DNA from: Polychytrium aggregatum
Lineage: Eukaryota > Chytridiomycota > Chytridiomycetes > Polychytriales
Direction: 5' to 3'
Length of the DNA stretch: 64,000 bases
Assembly: GCF_025602895.1 (NCBI RefSeq)
Contig: NW_026516260.1
Coordinates: 1 to 64,000, forward strand
Of this stretch, positions 32,314 to 43,864 are shown in pieces. The notes under the pieces were generated by a model. That model saw nothing but the letters and a program-made list of their open reading frames with translations, was not told the DNA's origin and did no database searches. The position numbers and the translations under genes were made by a program. Every line of letters begins with the position of its first letter. The first letter of the stretch is position 1.

Positions 32314-33722
32314 TGGGATGGACGGAGCTGGCTGCTGTGGTGGCTGTGACGGTCTCGGAGAGGGCTTGGATCCAGACTCGATACTGATGGCGTTTGGTGG
32401 GAATCGGCATGGATCGGAATCGCGGCAGCAATGTCGAGGACCGAGAGATCAGCATTGAGCATCGACCATCGACCATCGACCATCGACCATCGAGAGCCAT
32501 GAGGGCGAGCCATATTCCGTGGTGCACATCGCATCACTCCATCGTATCGCCCACGTCCCATCACTCCAACCCCACCAGTCCTGCCCCATCATCCACATCC
32601 CATCACTCATGCTCACTTGCTCGAGCCCGACGCGGCGGCGGATGAGTTGCTCGTGCTGCTTGCATTGTTCGTGTTGTTCGTGTTGTTCATGTTGCTCATA
32701 TTTCCCGCGTTGTTGGCTTGTCTGGTGTGGGCGATGCTGAGGGATACTTGCTGGTTGGTGGTGCTGGCTGTTGGCCCGGTGCTGGTGGCCTGCTCGGTTG
32801 GTGGCTGCGACGCGCGGATATCCAGGTGAGATCTCCCAGTGGGTTCCAAGTGGGTTCCAAGTGGGTTCCAAGTGGATGGGCCACGATGCGGCAACTCGGC
32901 CTGACAGCGTGCAAGAGGCCAAGTGAGATCGGCAATGTCGATGAGGCGGAAGTCGACGAGGCTGGTGGATGCGGATGCTGTCGATGGCCATCCAATCACA
33001 CCGACCGAGCGACGGCGATTTGGCTCATGTGCTGTGCAGTGGAATCGCCCACTCGCCCGTCCATCGCCTTGCCCACTGCCTTGCCCACCGCCTTGCCCAC
33101 CGCCTTTCGCACTGCCTTGCACACCACCCCGTCCATCGACATGGCCATCGACTTCATGGACATGGCCTTGGATCCTGTTCTGTGGCTGTGCCGTCACGTG
33201 GCGTGGCAGCGGACCAGCCAGATCAAATCGCCATCAATGTCCCAGATCCGCCTGCTCGATTGATCTGCCTGCTTGACCGATCTGCCTGCTCGATCGATCT
33301 GCTTGGCCCGGTTGGTTTCCGAGTGTCCAGCGAGTCTCCGAGTGCCCGGTTCGTCTCCAAGTCTTCAATTCCCTCAGTTGGCCGCCGAGTCGAGCTGCAT
33401 TGGCATTGCGCCTGTCTGGGCTCATCGACACCAACCCACCATCAATCCAACACCCACCACAATCCAACACCCACCACAATCCAACACCCACCACAATCCA
33501 ACACCCACCACAATCCAACACCCACCACAATCCAACACCCACCACAATCCAACACCCACCACAATCCAACACCCACCACAATCCAACACCCACCACAATC
33601 CAACACCCACCACAATCCAACACCCACCACAATCCAACACCCACCACAATCCAACACCCACCACAATCCAACACCCACCACAATCCAACACCCATCACAA
33701 TCCACCACAATCCACCAGCACC
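32314..33722. promoter_or_regulatory. Divergent region between the TTLL9-like gene (-) and the PPR gene (+)
   Basis: About 1.4 kb of repeat-rich DNA: a GACCATC/CATCGAC 7-mer run at 32458-32495, a triple GTGGGTTCCAA run near 32842-32872 and the 17-bp array at 33434-33716. A minus-strand ORF with an Asn/Thr-rich end and a good donor (32611-32617) may be an upstream exon of the TTLL9-like gene; I list it only as an option there. Confidence 0.5.
33434..33716 (+). repeat. 17-bp tandem array ending at the PPR gene start
   Basis: About 16 near-perfect AATCCAACACCCACCAC units. The array ends a few bases before the ATG at 33723. Because 17 is not a multiple of three, it reads through all frames and is unlikely to be coding. 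Confidence 0.95.
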
Positions 33723-36324
33723 ATGCTGCCGCCCTGTCTGATCCGGGCCGCGGGCCGCCCATCCACAATCCTCCGTCGCCAGGCACCCACGATCTTCAGG
33801 GCCCTTCCTGCGTCCCAGATGCTCTCCACTCGCATGGTTGCTGCCGACCCCGCAGACACACTCATGCCTCCCTCCTCGTGGCCGCCAGCGATTCCACGGC
33901 GATGGATGTCCTCTGGCCGACCAGGCTCCCGCAACAACGATCGTGGTCCAAGCAATGACCGCAACAACGACCGCCGCAACAACGACCGCCGCAACAACGA
34001 CCGCCGCAACAACGACCGCCGCAACAGCGACCGCCGCAACAGCGACCACCCCAGCAACGACCGCGATCGCAGCTTCCGATCCTCACGCTCTCCATCGGCA
34101 TCTGGTCCCAGCACCCGCCCCACATCCCGCTTCGGCTCCAGCTCCAGACCCAGCTCTGGTGAAAAGAACACCAAACAGAGCCATGGGACTCACTCGACAC
34201 AGCGACCGTGGTCCAAGGAGCCAAGAACAGCCGAGACACACTCGAAGCACTCGCCAAAGACCCTCTCGCCGTCTCTCTCGAGACCATCAGTGCAAGCGTC
34301 GCAAGCGTTGCAGACACCGCTCGATCCGCATCAGGCCGGCCGGCCAGCAGGGCGACTCGAGTGGCACTCGGACCCAAAGAACCTCGGTACCCGGCTGAAG
34401 GCACTGATCCGGTCGGGCCAGATCGACGAAGCCTGGGACCTGATCGATCGACACACGGGGGCGACCAACGACGTTGTGTTTGCCGAGGCGATCCAGGCGT
34501 TCAAGGACCACGGCCACTACGGAGATGCGATCGAGGCCTTCAAGCTGGTGAGTCTTGTGTGGCGGCAGAGTCGAGCGAGGATGATCCAGCATGATGATCC
34601 AGGGCGGGAACGGCGTGAGCTGTGAGGCATTTCTCGGCATCGATTGGAATGTCTCGGCATCGATCGGCATCGGTCGACGACAGCGCTGCACACCCCAACT
34701 CAGGCAAACGGATCTCGACGTTGTTGGTCATGCGGGCTCGCTGGCAGTGGTCTGGCTCATGGATGCAGGTTCATGGTCGGCGGTGGGCGAGAGGATATGG
34801 CCCCGTCCTGGCTGGCGCTGACATTGTCTCGGCTCGCATTCTCTCTCGGATCCTTCCTCCTATTTCGTCGACTCCACTTTGGTGCACTTTCAGATGAAAC
34901 GCCGCAAGATCGTCCCCACGCCCAGTGCATACACTGGCTTGATCAACGGAGCATTCAAAGCGGTCACCCGTCCCGATGTGCTCCCAAGTGATCGCAGCCG
35001 CATTTTGCAGCAAATCAACGCCGTCTGGGAGGACCTGCCCAATCCCTCGACTATCCATGCCAACGCAATGCTCAAGCTCTGCGTCCCCTGTGCTTACGAG
35101 GGTGGCTGGAAAGTCGCCATCGACATCTTTGACGGCATGATGCTCTGGACTCGCGATGAGCTTCAAGACATTGACTCAGGTGCCTACAACAGCCAAGAGC
35201 CCACGTTCTCCTACCCTCCTCCCGACTCCATCTCGTTCTCGACTATGCTGCAACTGTGTGGTGCGTTCTTTCCCTCGTCAAAAGGGTACTCCATGGGACT
35301 CCGCATCATGAACGACCTTGAAAACATCCTCGACGAGCCACCGCAAGGCATTCGCAAGCTCGAGATCACAAATATCTACCACGGCATCCAAATGGACTCC
35401 CACATCGCGGCTTCCTTTCTGCTCCTCTGTGCCAAGTCCGGACATCCCGAAGCATATCGCAATGCGCAAGTCGTGATCCAAAAGTACCTCGATCTTCCCT
35501 CGCAACTCGACCCCGACGCGGCGAACAAGACGATCCTGGACGAATGGAGTGAGCCTCATCGCGAAAAGCTCCTGCTCACTCCAACTCTGATGTTTGCCCT
35601 CCTTCGTTTGGCCTCGGCGACGGGGAATGGGTGCCTCGGGCTCGTCTGGTTCGATATCTTCCAGCGACGCAAGCTCGAGTGCGATGACGGTATCCTGAAC
35701 CTCGCGATCATGCTCTGTGCTGAGCAAGGACGCTTCGGTCGAGCGGCCGAGCTCAATCAACATACGCAGTCCAGGAGCCACGCCCAAAACTCCATCCGAA
35801 TTGCGTCCCTGGCTGTGGCCCTCGCCAAACAGGAAACGCCGACCGCACCGCTGAGCCGCAAGTGGCTGCAGTCAGCCAGCGACGCATTTAAGAGCGCACA
35901 GAAAACCGAGGACAAGTCGGGCAGCACCCGAGCTGTTCCCTATCTCACCACAGCGGTGTTTCGTCAGTACATCGAGCTGCTGATGGCTTACAACGAACGT
36001 GCGGCCGCAGCCGCAGTCGTTGAGCGGTACGGACAGCACATTCTGATGATCTCACGACGCAGCCTGGACAACTACAAGGCCGAGCCAGGCCGAGCGCAGA
36101 GGATGGCGATGCAAAGCGGTCTCGAGCAGACCATGGAATGCCTCCAATTGTGCAAAGTGGTGCTTCAAGGATGTCTTGCGGACGCCGATGTGCGCCCTGA
36201 CCGGCGGCAGGAAGCCGAGGCCATGATCGACAACATCAACAGCGTCCTCCTTGGCTGGAAGAGCTGCATGCATGCCGAGAACTCCCGTCGAGCAGCGCAG
36301 ACAAATACACATCGCCCGGAGTGA
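33723..36324 (+). CDS. Mitochondrial pentatricopeptide-repeat (PPR) protein
   Basis: Two exons, 33723-34547 and 34894-36324, give 751 residues. The intron lies inside a PPR motif: joined, it reads YGDAIEAFKLMKRRKIVPTP followed by SAYTGLINGAF, a textbook PPR helix pair. Further helical pairs follow (TIHANAMLKLC, SISFSTMLQLC, ILNLAIMLCAEQGRFGRAAE). The N-terminus is Arg/Ser/Pro-rich without acidic residues (MLPPCLIRAAGRPSTILRRQ), as expected for a mitochondrial targeting peptide. Residues about 80-115 contain tandem RNNDR pentapeptides (33955-34040). PPR proteins bind organelle RNA for processing, stability or translation; the target transcript cannot be told from sequence. An upstream in-frame extension through the 17-bp repeat lacks a believable start. 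Confidence 0.82.
33955..34042 (+). repeat. 15-bp coding repeat (RNNDR) in the PPR gene
   Basis: About six CGCAACAACGACCGC units in frame, encoding an Arg/Asn/Asp-rich disordered segment after the presumed targeting peptide. Confidence 0.92.
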
Positions 36325-37295
36325 GCTGCGATCTGTGTGTGAAGATGTCCCTATCGAAATAAGTTTGCCGCATCCACCCAAAACCCTGCCTCCGGGATGG
36401 GCCGACATTGCCCCACCATCCAGATCGGGTCGGCCAGATCGGGTCGGCCAGACCGTGCTGCGCCCGTGGCCAGATCGGCGCGGGTCGTGCGCACCCGCTT
36501 GTTGCCTCCCCCCACCATCCACACCTGCACCAAAACGAGCCTGTTGGCGGCGTTGCTGTGATTCTGCCGATTGATGCCTCTGTCTGGATGGCATCGGCAA
36601 CAGTCCTTGCCTGGTGCGATTCGGGCATCGCTCATGGACGCACGAGCAGCCGCGATCTTCCCCGAATACCCGTCGCTGTCTTGCTGTCTCTATCTCCGAC
36701 GTTTCAAATCCGCGCTTGCGCCTTTCTAATCGGATCATGTCGGCTTTGCCTGTGGACGTCGCGCAGATCGCATTCGCAGACGAAGCGCGGCCCATCGGTG
36801 CTTGTCCAGCCCACCGCCCCTCGCTGTCCGCCTCCACCACGTTCGTTGTCCATCCAACCGAGATTGTCTGTGGCCGCGGAGACAGCGCCCAGACTCGCCG
36901 CTGTTTCTTCGCATCCCCTTGCATTAATGCGATTGCCATGGGCTTCCTTGGCTTCCTTGGCTTCTCACGGCCACGGGCTTGTCCGTTGACGCCACACCCG
37001 CAAACAGGACCACCCATTGTCTGGGTGGTCCTGTTTGCGCCTGTGCGTTGGGCGATACAGCACTGTCTATGCGTCGTTTGCCTTGCCTCCCACCGACGAG
37101 GCCTTGTTGCCGGAGGAACCGGCTCTCGTATCGGCAAGTGCGGCACGGCCACCTTCCGGCTGGTTGTCTGGGCGCCCAGATGCCCGATGAGGAAGACGGC
37201 CACGGGCATATATGAGCACCATCTCCCCGCAGGCGAGCGTTGGTCGGGGTCAATCCGCCTGCTTCTGTGCTCGCTTCTGCCGAACGGCTCCAGAA
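36325..37295. promoter_or_regulatory. Intergenic region and promoter upstream of CDA-E
   Basis: About 970 bp. Contains repeated GATCGGGTCGGCCA units (36418-36452) and a perfect 18-bp hairpin (36999-37039). A TATA-like CATATATG lies at 37207-37214, about 85 bp upstream of the CDA-E ATG. ORFs crossing the region carry no recognisable domain. Confidence 0.5.
36999..37039. repeat. Perfect 18-bp inverted repeat with 5-nt loop
   Basis: CGCAAACAGGACCACCCA is followed by TTGTC and then its exact reverse complement. Intergenic, upstream of CDA-E. Confidence 0.97.
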
Positions 37296-39027
37296 ATGAT
37301 GTCCTCGTTCTCTGTCTGGCGCGCTGCTGCCTTCGTCCTCGCCGTGGGATCGCTCGCCGAGGGGCGTCCTCTCCAGGGCTTTGACATTGCCCGAGTGCCG
37401 ATCGGAGGCTTCCATCTCGCCGCCGCGCCGTCGACCCTCCAGCTGCCACCGCCGATGCCCGCACGTAAGTTGCATGGTAGATCTGTCAGCACATCGGCCT
37501 GTGAGTTCGCGAGTACTCGGGACACGAAATACCAAGCATCGCCCTCCAGCAGTGCCCGCTGGCAACGAGCGACATGTACTGCGCTTGCCAGCGGGCACTG
37601 CTCTCGGAGCAACGCCAATCTCGCTCCTACGCCGTGCGGCCGTTTGCCGGACAAGATATCTCCCAGAACTACCGGTTATCACGTGTGCCTAATGTTCTGC
37701 CGTCTTGCCGCGCGCCTTGTCTCGCAGAATGGCCATCGACCGATCGAACCGTGCTCATCACTGGGGCGCTGCTGGCCGATCCCCTCGTGCAAGAGTAAGT
37801 CCCGGCGTAATTTCCGCCCCTCTGCTCGCCCGTGAGTCACTGACATTTGCTGCCCCGAGCTGTTGTCTCATCCTTTCTCACCCCCACCCAGTGCGCTGAA
37901 GTATGTCAACCAAGTTGTGCCCGCTGAGCTGCTGAATGTGCCGCCCTCGACCTACATCATGGACTCGACCGTGACCTACAATGCCGATGGTAGGCGCCTG
38001 AATTCGGTTGCTCACAGCATGGCTATTCAGCGCCCCTAGTCGCTGTTGCATCGCTCCACCCATATTCCTGCGCTCTTGGCTAGTATCGTCTATCTGACCA
38101 ACTCCGGCATCCCTTCTCCCCTTCCCAGCGGTAAAATATTGCTACTACCCTGCAGATCAGTGTTTGAGAACCACAAACACCACCAACTACTTCAGCGACA
38201 TCTCCTCGTGTCCGGCCGATTACACCTGGGGCCTCACATTCGATGATGGCCCTTCCGTCGACAACGTCACCCACAAAGACACGACTGCCATCATGGGGAT
38301 GCTCGATGCCATGCAGGCCAAGGCCACCTTCTTTGTCCTTGGCTTTGAAATGATCCAGAACCCCCAGGTTGTCCTGGACGAGTACAACCGTGGCCACCAG
38401 ATCGGCGTCCACACCTGGACCCACCACCCCCTCACGGCGCTCTCCAACGAGCAGATCGTCGCCGAGATCAAGTACACCGAGGCCCTGATCTACAAGACCA
38501 TCGGCAAAGTTTCGCTCTTCATGAGACCTCCCTATGGCGATATGGACGACCGAGTGCGTGCCATTGTCAGCGCCCTCGGCTACACCGCTACCGTCTGGAA
38601 CCAAGACGACACCGCTGCCGACCAGGTCACGACGACCGAGAGCATTGCCACCAAGCTTGTCGGTCTGGCCACCGGCTCCTGGTTCTCGGGCAAGAACGGC
38701 TTTATCTCCCTCAGCCACGATCGCCTTCCCTTCACGAGCGATGTCGTCATGCAGATCATGAAGTACTACCAGCAGAACAAGGCCACGATCAAGTACAAGA
38801 TCGCTCCCGTGGGCGACTGCGTCGGCATGCAGTGGTACCGCAACCTCCCTGCTGCTGCGGTGACCACGACCACCACGACTAGCAGCGCCCCGTCGTCGAC
38901 TGCTGCGGCTGTTCCTACGGCTCCAGTCCAGGGCAGCTTCAGTAGCGACGCCAGCACCCTGATGCGAGCCCCGTGGACAACTCTCGTCACTTTGGCCGTC
39001 TTTATGATGGTCTCCATCCGCAACTAA
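37296..39027 (+). CDS. Chitin deacetylase CDA-E (CE4)
   Basis: Four exons, 37296-37464, 37728-37794, 37892-37989 and 38129-39027, give 410 residues. Signal peptide MMSSFSVWRAAAFVLAVGSL; two adjacent ATGs make the exact start uncertain by one residue. The CE4 motifs are complete: TFDDGP, HTWTHH, RPPYGDMDDR, TVWNQDD and SLSHD. A Thr/Ser/Ala linker and hydrophobic tail (PWTTLVTLAVFMMVSI) suggest GPI anchoring, though the tail ends IRN and is less typical. Exons 2 and 3 are again 67 and 98 nt. It lies 10 kb from the A-D array, beyond the TTLL9-like and PPR genes, and is more divergent, so it is probably an older dispersal. Intron 1 contains a long perfect hairpin (37549-37603). Confidence 0.92.
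37549..37603. repeat. Perfect 18-bp inverted repeat in CDA-E intron 1
   Basis: AGCAGTGCCCGCTGGCAA, a 19-nt loop, then its exact reverse complement. Confidence 0.96.
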
Positions 39028-39652
39028 GGCAGCAAGCAAGCGGGCAGTGCCCGTTGTCACTGCGGCAACCACGGCTCTCAGTTCCGATGATCTGCAGGCC
39101 GCATGGTCTCAGCTGTGCAACTGCTTCCCGTCTTGGCTGGCAATCAACGTTTTCTAGTGGGTTTTGGGTATGCTCTTGAGCAGATCCAGCCGTTGTCCTG
39201 CGACAAAGATCGACTGGTGCACCGGCTTCACATTTCGCGAAGCTTTGGTATCCCTATACTGGAGCACGGCGCGAGTATTCGAGCATTCGGACAGCTCAGT
39301 CGCCCTCGACACAGGCACGGCTCCATCTTGCCTAGAAGCTATGAGGCCGCTGCGACACCAACCTTTTCAAGAACCTCGTTTCTTTGATGGCACAACCCTT
39401 TGCTGGCCATCATCACCATTAGCGTGAGGCATCAAAACTATGCACCCAATTATGATTTGCCGTTCGTTTCTTTCGATCGTAGAGATACACAGACACACAA
39501 GCACACAAACACCACAAACCCATATACGCACACAATATTTTTCATAGAATCGCCACTTTTTATTCAAGAAACGTAACGGAGACATCTTGCTTCTATCGTT
39601 AATGGCTGCTGTTTTCCGGATCCCGAATACACATCCATATATAATCGTCGAG
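39028..39652. other. Convergent 3' spacer
   Basis: 3' flanks of CDA-E (+) and the LRR gene (-); AT-rich near 39430-39640. No gene or repeat of note. Confidence 0.6.
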
Positions 39653-41583
39653 CTACTGTTTGGGGAGAATCGCCTCGTATTCCTGGATCGAATCAGAGAC
39701 AGTTGGTAGGTTTCACTCTGTGAGCCCTTGCACTCCTCCAGTTCCGTCGAGCAAATCAAGGCATATCAGGGCAAACCAAGGCGTATCAGGGCAAACCAAG
39801 ACAGCAAAGCGCTCTACACATCTGCCGATTCACTCACCAAAGTCTTCATGAAAGTCCACAGTTCCTTGACACCGCCTGCCTTCAGTTTGTCCACAATGGT
39901 TTGGTGAAGAGGGTTTGCGGCCAGACGCAATACGGAGCCATCCAAAGAGAGGGGCACATTTGCTAAGGACACGATCACAATGTACCACGAAGGCAAGCGT
40001 CAGTGAGAGAGGGTGTGAATGAATACCGACCCTGATAATCGGAAGTGACACTGACAATCGGGAGCGACGCTGACAATCAGTGGCGAGGCGACGGACTCGG
40101 TCTCATCTCCATGGAGCCAACGACGCACCAAGCTCCTTTGGCAGTGTCTTGATTCTGTTTCCCTGGGCCAACAGTGACTTGAGCTGTGAGAGCTTGCCCA
40201 TCTCCGGCGGGAGCTGCTCGATTTCATTATCACGGACAACCAACTATGTTGAGGCCATATCGAAAAGCGATGATCGTCAATGCGTCAGCATGAAATTGAT
40301 CGGGGATAAAGCGAGCCCTCGTCGGTGATAACCAAGATGAGCGGCAAGGACAGGCAGAGGTGATGGTGGCAGGCTTGTTTGCCCATTTGGCAAAGTGAAT
40401 GTTCTTTGCCATGTTGGATGGCAAAGAACATTCTCGGATAACACACCGTTTGGAGAGAGTGCAGATTGCCGATTTCTTTGGGCAAAGTCTTGAGTTGATT
40501 ATCGGCAAGATGAAGCTCCTTGAGGGTGGCTGGAGGACGCAGCATGGTTAACCACAATGAAGCGGTTAAGGAAGGCACGAATGGTGGAGGCCCGACTTCA
40601 GCACCATAGCGAATGCGAATTGCTGGATGTGCGTCAATGGGCCCAGTCAATTACGGATCCTGAATATGCCTCTTTGTCCGGTATGCACATACTCAGAAAC
40701 CCAAAGTTGGACGAAATCTCTTTGATAAAGTTGCACGAAACATCGAGGTACTGTAAGGCAGGACAGCATCCAAACCCCGACGGCAGCTCCTCGAGCGAGT
40801 TGTTGCTGTTGATGATGGAGGGTTTTCGTTTCATTGCCATTGTTTGGGTTGCGACCGCGTGTGTCATTTTGTTATTGAAACAGCCGATCCCCGTTGCATT
40901 CGTATTGCAATCGGCGTAAATCCAGATCGTGGTGATATCGGTTGGCGATACCATCGGGGTAGTGCTTCATCCCACGTACCATCCTCAAGCACTTGACATG
41001 AACGCGGAGATCCCCTCCGCGCACTCACCTCACACACAGCCGCTTCAGATTTGGAAGGGTGCTGATCTTTTGTGGGAGATACGAGATTTGGTTTGCGTAG
41101 AGAGTGAAGCTGGTCAGCTTGGAAAGTCTTGTGATCTCGGTGGTGAGAACTGGTTATGTGCGATAGCGGTGAATATCGATTCGTTCGCAGGACGATGAAT
41201 CGACGAGTAGCGTGAGTTTGAGATGGAGAGGAGTGTCGCGTCGGCGGTGATTTGGTTGCATGCGAGCCTGCCCAGTTGGCAAAGGTTTAGTCAGGGGCGT
41301 ACCATTCAGCCTGTTGTGCGATAGGTTCAGCCGTGTGAGCCATGTCAAGTTCCCTGGATGCACAATTCCAACGACAGCGAGAGCCAAGTCAGCGTTAGTT
41401 TGAGCGGTACATCAACGATGTGGCCCAGTCGTCCGTTCTCGACACCAGCATCCGCGGCTCGGACATGAGGCATCGCATACAAAGCTCTGGCGGAATCTCC
41501 TTCAGCCCTCGGTCGTCGAGATCCAGAAAATCATCATGCGCCTCTTGGGTGTCGGTGATGGTGGCCTTGACGGACTTTCCCAT
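39653..41583 (-). CDS. Short leucine-rich-repeat protein, LRRC57-like
   Basis: Eight small exons in perfect phase, 41481-41583, 41303-41353, 41029-41149, 40693-40805, 40447-40529, 40129-40243, 39838-39962 and 39653-39682, give 246 residues. It is made almost wholly of LRRs: DLDDRGLKEIPPEL, LTRLNLSHNRLN, LTSFTLYANQISYLPQKI, LCVSNNSLEELPSGF, LQYLDVSCNFIKEI, LKELHLADNQLKTLPKEI, LVVRDNEIEQLPPEM. Most introns interrupt repeats at similar positions. Length and the MGKS start, an N-myristoylation-like motif, resemble animal LRRC57 (about 239 aa, starting MGNS); this is recognition by eye, not a search. Such proteins are scaffolds without known catalytic activity; the partner cannot be inferred. Intron 5 holds a perfect 16-bp hairpin (40397-40433). 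Confidence 0.86.
40397..40433. repeat. Perfect 16-bp inverted repeat in LRR-gene intron 5
   Basis: GAATGTTCTTTGCCAT, loop GTTGG, then the exact reverse complement. It lies about 14 bp inside the intron from the exon-5 donor. Confidence 0.96.
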
Positions 41584-42295
41584 CGCAGCGCTTATCAGCT
41601 GGAATTCTAACAAATGTCCGGGACGACGGATGCGCAAGAGAGCAGTTTGAGGATTCACCGCATGCCAGACGAAGGGCAGAGAAAGTCGCGGCAGAGGAAA
41701 GGGGTGTTCAAATGGCGAAGGTGGAACTCGCGCTGGCGCCAATCAGATGCTGAACCGAGCACATAGATCCATCCTCTCAATGTTGACTGGCATCGCCCTG
41801 AGCCGCTACATTGTCCTGACGCCGGCAGCAATAGTGACCAGAGCGAATGAGCCTGAGATGCACAGTGATCAGCAAACCGAAGCTCAGTTCGCGCAGATGG
41901 CTAAGCAGCCTGGGAGCTTTGGCTTGCGGAAGTACACTCACACCCTCTGACTTTCGAGCAGCATGTATCGACTGGACGGAGTGCTTTAGGGGGACGATAG
42001 TGGTATGCTACTGTATACAGCAGATGCAACTGCGAGAAGGGTCCATGGTACGGGCTCTGATGCCAAGATGCGACGGGAAGAGGTCGGCGTCTGGAATCTG
42101 CAGTATAGCGATATATCCAGACAGCGGCGAAGGAGGGAGGAGGGGGAAGCTAGGGAGGGACAAAGCGAAATGAAAGCTGAAAGGCGAATGGTGCAAAAAT
42201 GGAACAAGGTGGATAGGCATGCTATGAGACAATTACAGTATCGATGCAGGGAGGAAGGTGTAATACACTCAAGACATATCGAGGAGGAGAGGCAC
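41584..42295. other. Spacer between the LRR gene start and the carrier 3' end
   Basis: About 700 bp containing the LRR promoter and the carrier 3' flank. A purine-rich stretch lies at 42120-42300. No gene seen. Confidence 0.55.
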
Positions 42296-43864
42296 TCAGT
42301 GCTTGGAGGCAGCGAGGGCAGTAACGTTCTCGGTCGACCACAGAGCACCGGCTTCAGTAAGCCACCGGTAAGCGCTTTCGTAAACCTGGAAGGACGGTAT
42401 TGATGAAAGCGTATCAGTGGCTGCAGTGGGCAAAGAAAGATGGCAGCCGCCTGAGAGAAGTTCTGGAAACCGGATCACTCACCATGAAGCTGATTCCTTG
42501 GCCGGGAGCAACCCGCAGGACCCGCGGAATAACACCCTTGTAAAACGCTCGCCAGCCCTCGTTTCGATAGATTCCCGCTGTCACGTTTACGAAGCGCTGC
42601 CAGCCCTTCTCGTTGGATGGGTTCTTCTGGATGCGTGTCTTGATGGTATCGATGGGGTTGTTGAAGAGCGGGCCACAGGCACCAGAGACGATGCCGGCAA
42701 GCAGGGTCTGGTACTGGGGGAGGTTGCCGTTGCGGTCGGGCTGCATCTCGGTGAGGTTCTTCTTGATGAACTGATACACAGTGAAGTTGACGCCCTGGTT
42801 GGTGGCTGGAGGAAGGGAGTTCAGAGGAGTCAGGGGCGGCGTCAATGGGCTTCGACAAGCATCAGGGCACAGACAGTCGCTGCACAACCAGAGGAACATT
42901 CAAGTGCATATGCTCAGAAGCACGACGTACCTTGGCGGAGAGCAGTCAAGCCGAGGCCCTTGTATAACGAGCCGACGCCCTCTTCCCGGATCATCACCAG
43001 TGCACAGTGGAGGGCATTCTTGTACTTGGGAACGTCGAGCGGGTCCATCATGGAGTTGCGCTGCGCCTGGAGGCGGATCTTGATGACATCCATTGGAGTG
43101 ACGACCAGCACAGATTCGGTGATTCCAGCGCCCAATCCAGCTGTGGATCCAAGAGGAATGCAGACCGAGAGTCAGCCATCAAGAGCCGCACCGCAACAAG
43201 GACTGGTCCAGGGGGAGCCCAAAATCAAGCTGCAGGACGGCGAGAAGAATGCATACCAAGGAAGATGCCGCCAGTGTTGGTCTTGCCGTTCTTGTCAGCC
43301 AGGAGCTGCTTGTACTGCTCAAAGGAAGTGAAGCGGATGCCAATCTTGGGGATGATGCCGGTCATCACAGCACCAAGGCCCTTGTAGAGTGCAAAGAACC
43401 CCTCGTTCTGGACGATCCGGGCCCCGACACCGATAAACGAGTTGGGGCCAAACTGAAAGCGACGGGCACGCATTGGACGGAGGGGAGGACGGGCGAACAC
43501 CGAACGAGTGAACGAGTGAACGTGGGAAGCGGGTCGTTAGGACGGACACCATGAGAGGAGATGGCAGAAGTTCCAGGGCCGCAGCGGATGGGTACCGCAT
43601 CGCCACGAAGAAGGAACGGCGGGAGAGAGACTGACTTACGCTGGAGAGAAATCCGGCAGGCCGCAGGGGTACTTGGGCCGAAGCAGCGCTGCCGGGGAAC
43701 TTGGATGCTCGCTCGCCTCTCAGCTGCAGCCGGACCTTGATGGTGTCGAGGGGATGGCAAATGAGCGCCTCGGCCGAACCAGCGATACCGCCAGCCAGCA
43801 GGTGGGTGGCGACGCTCTTCTGCTTCGGCTTTGGGGCGGCGACCTCGGGCTTTGCAGAGGACAT
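42296..43864 (-). CDS. SFC1: Mitochondrial succinate/fumarate carrier (SFC1/ACR1-like)
   Basis: Five exons, 43640-43864, 43257-43452, 42931-43140, 42483-42805 and 42296-42385, give 347 residues. Three mitochondrial-carrier repeats are visible through their signatures PLDTIKVRLQ, PMDVIKIRLQ and PIDTIKTRIQ. Between them GFFALYKGLGAVMTGIIPK, ATNQGVNFTVYQFIKK and RVAPGQGISFMVYESAY match the yeast succinate-fumarate exchanger closely. The family swaps cytosolic succinate for matrix fumarate across the inner membrane and is needed for gluconeogenesis from acetate or ethanol. Exon 1 ends at a strong GTAAGT donor after FLSS; an earlier GTACCC is in phase but weaker. The C-terminal extension after the sixth helix is short (ALAASKH). 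Confidence 0.92.

Noticed and set aside
32613-33197. Minus-strand ORF of about 190 codons upstream of the TTLL9-like gene
   Set aside because: No ATG at its start and mostly simple sequence. Only its last 83 nt (from ATG 32699) could be a 5' exon, and this is noted under that gene.
33434-33716. Possible CRISPR-like array
   Set aside because: Units of 17 bp are directly tandem with no spacers, and the genome is eukaryotic.
36614-37384. Plus-strand ORF of about 256 codons overlapping the CDA-E start
   Set aside because: Out of frame with CDA-E, spans a perfect hairpin and has no recognisable domain.
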